Under the pieces are notes generated by a model. It did no database searches, was not told the DNA's origin, and was given only the letters and a program-made list of their open reading frames with translations. DNA of 9,009 bases from Pseudomonadota bacterium (GTDB lineage Bacteria; Pseudomonadota; Gammaproteobacteria; Xanthomonadales; Rhodanobacteraceae), in assembly GCA_018241165.1 (NCBI GenBank), contig JAFEEK010000484.1, positions 1-9,009 on the forward strand. The letters are read 5' to 3'. Made by a program: the position numbers and the translations under genes. Shown here piece by piece: positions 7,115-9,009 of the stretch (the first letter of the stretch is position 1; each line of letters starts with the position of its first letter).

Positions 7115-8049
7115 GCGCGTGCCTCCTGCCCGCTGCCCTGCGTGATCGTGCGGAACACCTCGTCGAGGCGCCCGCTTTCGAGCTGCAGTTCGCTGACCGC
7201 GACGCCTTGCGCCTGCAGGGCCTGATTGACGGCAACAAAAATCTGGCGGCCCGGCTTCGGGAACGCGGTAATGCGATGATCCTGCGGATCGATTTCCACG
7301 GCGGCGACATCCGCCACTTTCGACAGCGCTTCCTTCGCAGCCGGCACGTTGGCCGCCGTCAGCGACACTGCCTGGTGGTAGCGCGAACGCGTTTCCAGTT
7401 CCGCCGGCGTGGCGTCGGCAAGCACGCGACCGCGGGCGATGATGATCGCGCGGCTGCACACCGCGTGCACTTCTTCGAGAATGTGGGTGGACACGATGAT
7501 GGTCTTGTCCTTTGCCATCGCGTTGATCAGCGCGCGCACCTCGTGCTTCTGGTTCGGGTCGAGGCCATCGGTGGGTTCGTCCAGGATCAGCACCTGCGGA
7601 TCGTGCACGATCGCCTGGGCGAGGCCGACGCGGCGTTTGAAGCCCTTCGACAATGTCTCGATCGGCTGTTCCAGCACGCCGTTCAGGTGCAGGCGCTCGA
7701 TCACGTCGTCGATGCGCTGCGTTCGTTTCGCCCCGGACAGCCCGCGCACGTCGGCAACGAACTCGAGGAAGCGGTGCGGCGTCATCTCGCCGTAACTCGG
7801 CGCGCCTTCCGGAAGATAACCCAGCATGCGCTTGGCGGCGATCGCGTCGTCCACGACATCGTGCCCGCACACGCTGGCGCTACCGGATGTCGGCGCGAGG
7901 AACCCGGCGATCATCTTCATGGTGGTGGATTTGCCGGCGCCGTTCGGGCCGAGGAAGCCGAGCACGCGGCCTGGTTCGAGTTTGAAACTGATGCCATCGA
8001 CGGCGGTCAGCTCGCCGTAGCGCTTGGTCAATTGCCGGGTTTCGATCAT
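7111..8049 (-). CDS. gldA: ABC transporter ATP-binding protein, GldA family
   Basis: A 312-residue cytoplasmic ABC ATPase. It has Walker A GPNGAGKST (34-42), signature LSKGFKRR (133-140), Walker B VLILDEP (153-159) with catalytic Glu158, D-loop GLDP (162-165) and H-loop His189 in STHILEE. At the Q-loop position the sequence is GYLPEG, with Glu81 where many ABC ATPases have Gln; this is common in the GldA/CcmA-like subfamily. The part after about residue 215 is an extra C-terminal domain (SRYHQAVSL...) seen in ATPases paired with ABC-2 permeases. It is the first gene of the four-gene cluster and overlaps the permease gene by 4 nt. The start is supported by GGTGA at 8057-8061, 7 nt upstream. 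A promoter should lie in the gap to its right, but I found no convincing one. Confidence 0.95.
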   Translation of the reverse strand: MIETRQLTKRYGELTAVDGISFKLEPGRVLGFLGPNGAGKSTTMKMIAGFLAPTSGSASVCGHDVVDDAIAAKRMLGYLPEGAPSYGEMTPHRFLEFVADVRGLSGAKRTQRIDDVIERLHLNGVLEQPIETLSKGFKRRVGLAQAIVHDPQVLILDEPTDGLDPNQKHEVRALINAMAKDKTIIVSTHILEEVHAVCSRAIIIARGRVLADATPAELETRSRYHQAVSLTAANVPAAKEALSKVADVAAVEIDPQDHRITAFPKPGRQIFVAVNQALQAQGVAVSELQLESGRLDEVFRTITQGSGQEARA

Positions 8050-8157
8050 CGTGATGTCACCGCTTGTTGTCTGCGTTCGTCCATTCGGCGCCCGCGCAAA
8101 AACGCGTGCGCCGCCACAAATACAACGCCGTTACGAAAAAGTTCCCGCCATCTTGTG

Positions 8158-8238
8158 CGTTCACCCTGAGCGTAGGCGCAAAGCGCCGAAGTCGAAGGGC
8201 TGTGCTTCGACTTCGCTGCGCTACGCTCAGCACGAACG
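8158..8238. repeat. Long imperfect inverted repeat (REP-like element)
   Basis: Two arms of about 40 bp face each other. CGTTC (8158-8162) matches GAACG (8234-8238), CTGAGCGTAG (8166-8175) matches CTACGCTCAG (8221-8230) over 10 perfect bp, and CGAAGTCGAAG (8187-8197) matches CTTCGACTTCG (8205-8215) over 11 perfect bp, with a 7-nt loop at 8198-8204. The arms differ by short internal additions (ggcgcaaagcg against tgcg). The GTCGAAG/CTGAGCG core resembles interspersed palindromes that I recall as frequent in Xanthomonadales genomes. It lies between the terminator of the upstream gene and the ABC cluster. No transposase is present. Confidence 0.72.
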
Positions 8239-8246
8239 GTTTGGCG

Positions 8247-8277
8247 AAACAAAACGGGCGGCTCACGCCGCCCGTTT
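8247..8277 (-). terminator. Intrinsic terminator of the SRPBCC/GyrI-like gene
   Basis: AAACGGGCGGC (8252-8262) pairs perfectly with GCCGCCCGTTT (8267-8277), an 11-bp stem with a 4-nt loop. On the minus strand the stem ends in TTT and continues T-G-TTT, giving a nearly unbroken T run. It begins 19 nt past the stop codon at 8297 and isolates this gene from the ABC cluster. Confidence 0.75.
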
Positions 8278-8296
8278 GCGCATCACAACCGGCTGC

Positions 8297-9009
8297 TTAC
8301 TGCGTCTGGATCGGCAGGTACACGTTGTAGGTCTGCTGGTCGTCGCCGGCATTCGGATCGGCGGTGGTCTTCTCGTCGAAGAAGCGGCCATTGCCTTCCG
8401 AGGACTCGTCGAACAGGTAGCCGTGCGTGTAGGCATAGGCCTTGAGCACCAGGCGCATCAGCGGCAGTTGCGCTGCCGAACCGGTGAACGAGGTCTCCAG
8501 CGCCTTGCCGCCGTAGCCGGTACCGGCCTTGACCGGATCGGCGACCTGCGCATCGGCACGGTCGACCGGCACGGCGACGTCGAAGTCGTAGTTCTCGTCG
8601 CCCCAGTTCGTGGTGATGGTGCGGCGCGGTCCGGTGGCCGTGAGCTTTTCCTTCTTGATCACGGCGTTGATCTGGTCCATGGCCTTGTTCGTCGCGTCGG
8701 CGACGTCGTCGAGCGTGCGCTTGGCCGTGGTCGACACGAACAGCACCGGCACGGGGGCGACATCCTTGATCTGGATGTCCTGATCCTTGTAGTCGACGGT
8801 CGGGAATGTCGCCAGCATGTTCTGCAAACGCGAGAGCTGGAACGACATCTGCGTGGCCGGGTCGCCCTGCAGGTACAGGCCGGAAACGCGCGCGAGCAGG
8901 TTCCACCCGAAGTCGACGTCGTAGGCCATCGTCACCTTCGAGGTCTTGCCGTTCTCGGAAGGCTCGATGTCGAAGCTGAAGCGCTTGTCGTTGCCGCGCC
9001 AGTTGTTCT
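8297..9009 (-). CDS. SRPBCC family protein with C-terminal GyrI-like domain (5' end outside window)
   Basis: The frame is open from the stop TAA at 8297 to the window edge, giving 236 residues of the C-terminal part; the start lies beyond 9009. An internal ATG at 8935 is within the SRPBCC domain and is not the real start. The visible N-terminal part, SFDIEPSENGKTSKVTMAYDVDFGWNLLARV, matches the last strands and C-terminal helix of a polyketide-cyclase/SRPBCC ligand-binding fold. The rest (from about YKDQDIQIKDV to the end) matches a GyrI-like/AraC effector-binding domain: an opening VAPVPVLFVSTTAKRTLDD, a central GPRRTITTNWGDENYDFDVAVPV, GKALETSFTGSAAQLPLM, and a closing TYNVYLPIQ strand. Both are hydrophobic small-molecule-binding folds. 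No DNA-binding domain is visible. In complete relatives an N-terminal membrane helix is common, but it cannot be checked here. Function is unknown. Confidence 0.82.
   Translation of the reverse strand, partial: NNWRGNDKRFSFDIEPSENGKTSKVTMAYDVDFGWNLLARVSGLYLQGDPATQMSFQLSRLQNMLATFPTVDYKDQDIQIKDVAPVPVLFVSTTAKRTLDDVADATNKAMDQINAVIKKEKLTATGPRRTITTNWGDENYDFDVAVPVDRADAQVADPVKAGTGYGGKALETSFTGSAAQLPLMRLVLKAYAYTHGYLFDESSEGNGRFFDEKTTADPNAGDDQQTYNVYLPIQTQ

Noticed and set aside
4358..7225. A 955-codon plus-strand open frame opposite GldG, GldF and the start of the cluster's other genes.
   Set aside because: It crosses several convincing minus-strand genes with clear family motifs, its product is rich in Arg, His, Gln and Ala with no domain, and such antisense frames are expected from codon bias in GC-rich DNA.
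8046..8330. Several short open frames on both strands (about 68-88 codons) in the gap between the ATPase and SRPBCC genes.
   Set aside because: They are translations of the inverted repeat and the terminator hairpin, with no ribosome site or recognisable domain.
1..9009. CRISPR arrays, tRNA or rRNA genes, insertion sequences.
   Set aside because: No regularly spaced direct repeats, cloverleaf-like sequence or transposase-like frame was seen; the only repeats are palindromic.

Overview
The window reads as a GC-rich gammaproteobacterial chromosome segment. The gene order, the protein sequences and the palindromic intergenic repeats look most like Xanthomonadales/Lysobacterales, perhaps Rhodanobacteraceae, but this placement is inference by eye and was not searched. 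All six genes lie on the minus strand, so transcription runs from the right end of the window to the left. I see no tRNA, rRNA, CRISPR array, transposase, integrase or phage gene.

From right to left in transcription order: (i) 8297-9009 is the 3' part of a gene for an SRPBCC protein with a C-terminal GyrI-like (effector-binding) domain, cut by the window edge and followed by a clear hairpin terminator. (ii) 8050-8296 is intergenic and carries that terminator plus a long imperfect inverted repeat. (iii) 8049-3175 is a four-gene cluster: an ABC ATPase (GldA-like), an ABC permease (GldF-like), a GldG-family membrane-anchored auxiliary protein, and a DUF4340 membrane-anchored protein. The ATPase and permease genes overlap by ATGA. 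The GldG and DUF4340 genes are 10 nt apart, with the Shine-Dalgarno of the second overlapping the stop of the first. The only loose junction is GldF-GldG (81 nt), which holds two consecutive hairpins; the first is followed by a T run and looks like an intrinsic terminator or attenuator. (iv) 3051-3174 is a short intergenic region with a hairpin behind DUF4340 and a perfect 7-2-7 palindrome resembling a TetR-type operator. (v) 3050-120 encodes a large exported Ntn-hydrolase of the penicillin/acyl-homoserine-lactone acylase family with an intact nucleophile site. (vi) 1-119 holds two strong G/C-run hairpins and nested repeats.

The cluster probably builds one membrane machine: the ATPase energises the permease, while GldG and DUF4340 supply large periplasmic domains held by membrane helices. 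Its substrate cannot be read from the sequence. Related genes are named for gliding motility in Bacteroidetes, but homologues are widespread in non-gliding bacteria, so the name should not be taken as function. The acylase is probably a separate unit acting in the periplasm on amide-linked acyl compounds. The best leads are the regulatory structures (intra-operon hairpin pair, operator-like palindrome) and the unassigned substrates of the ABC machine and the acylase; I found nothing that is clearly a wholly new system.
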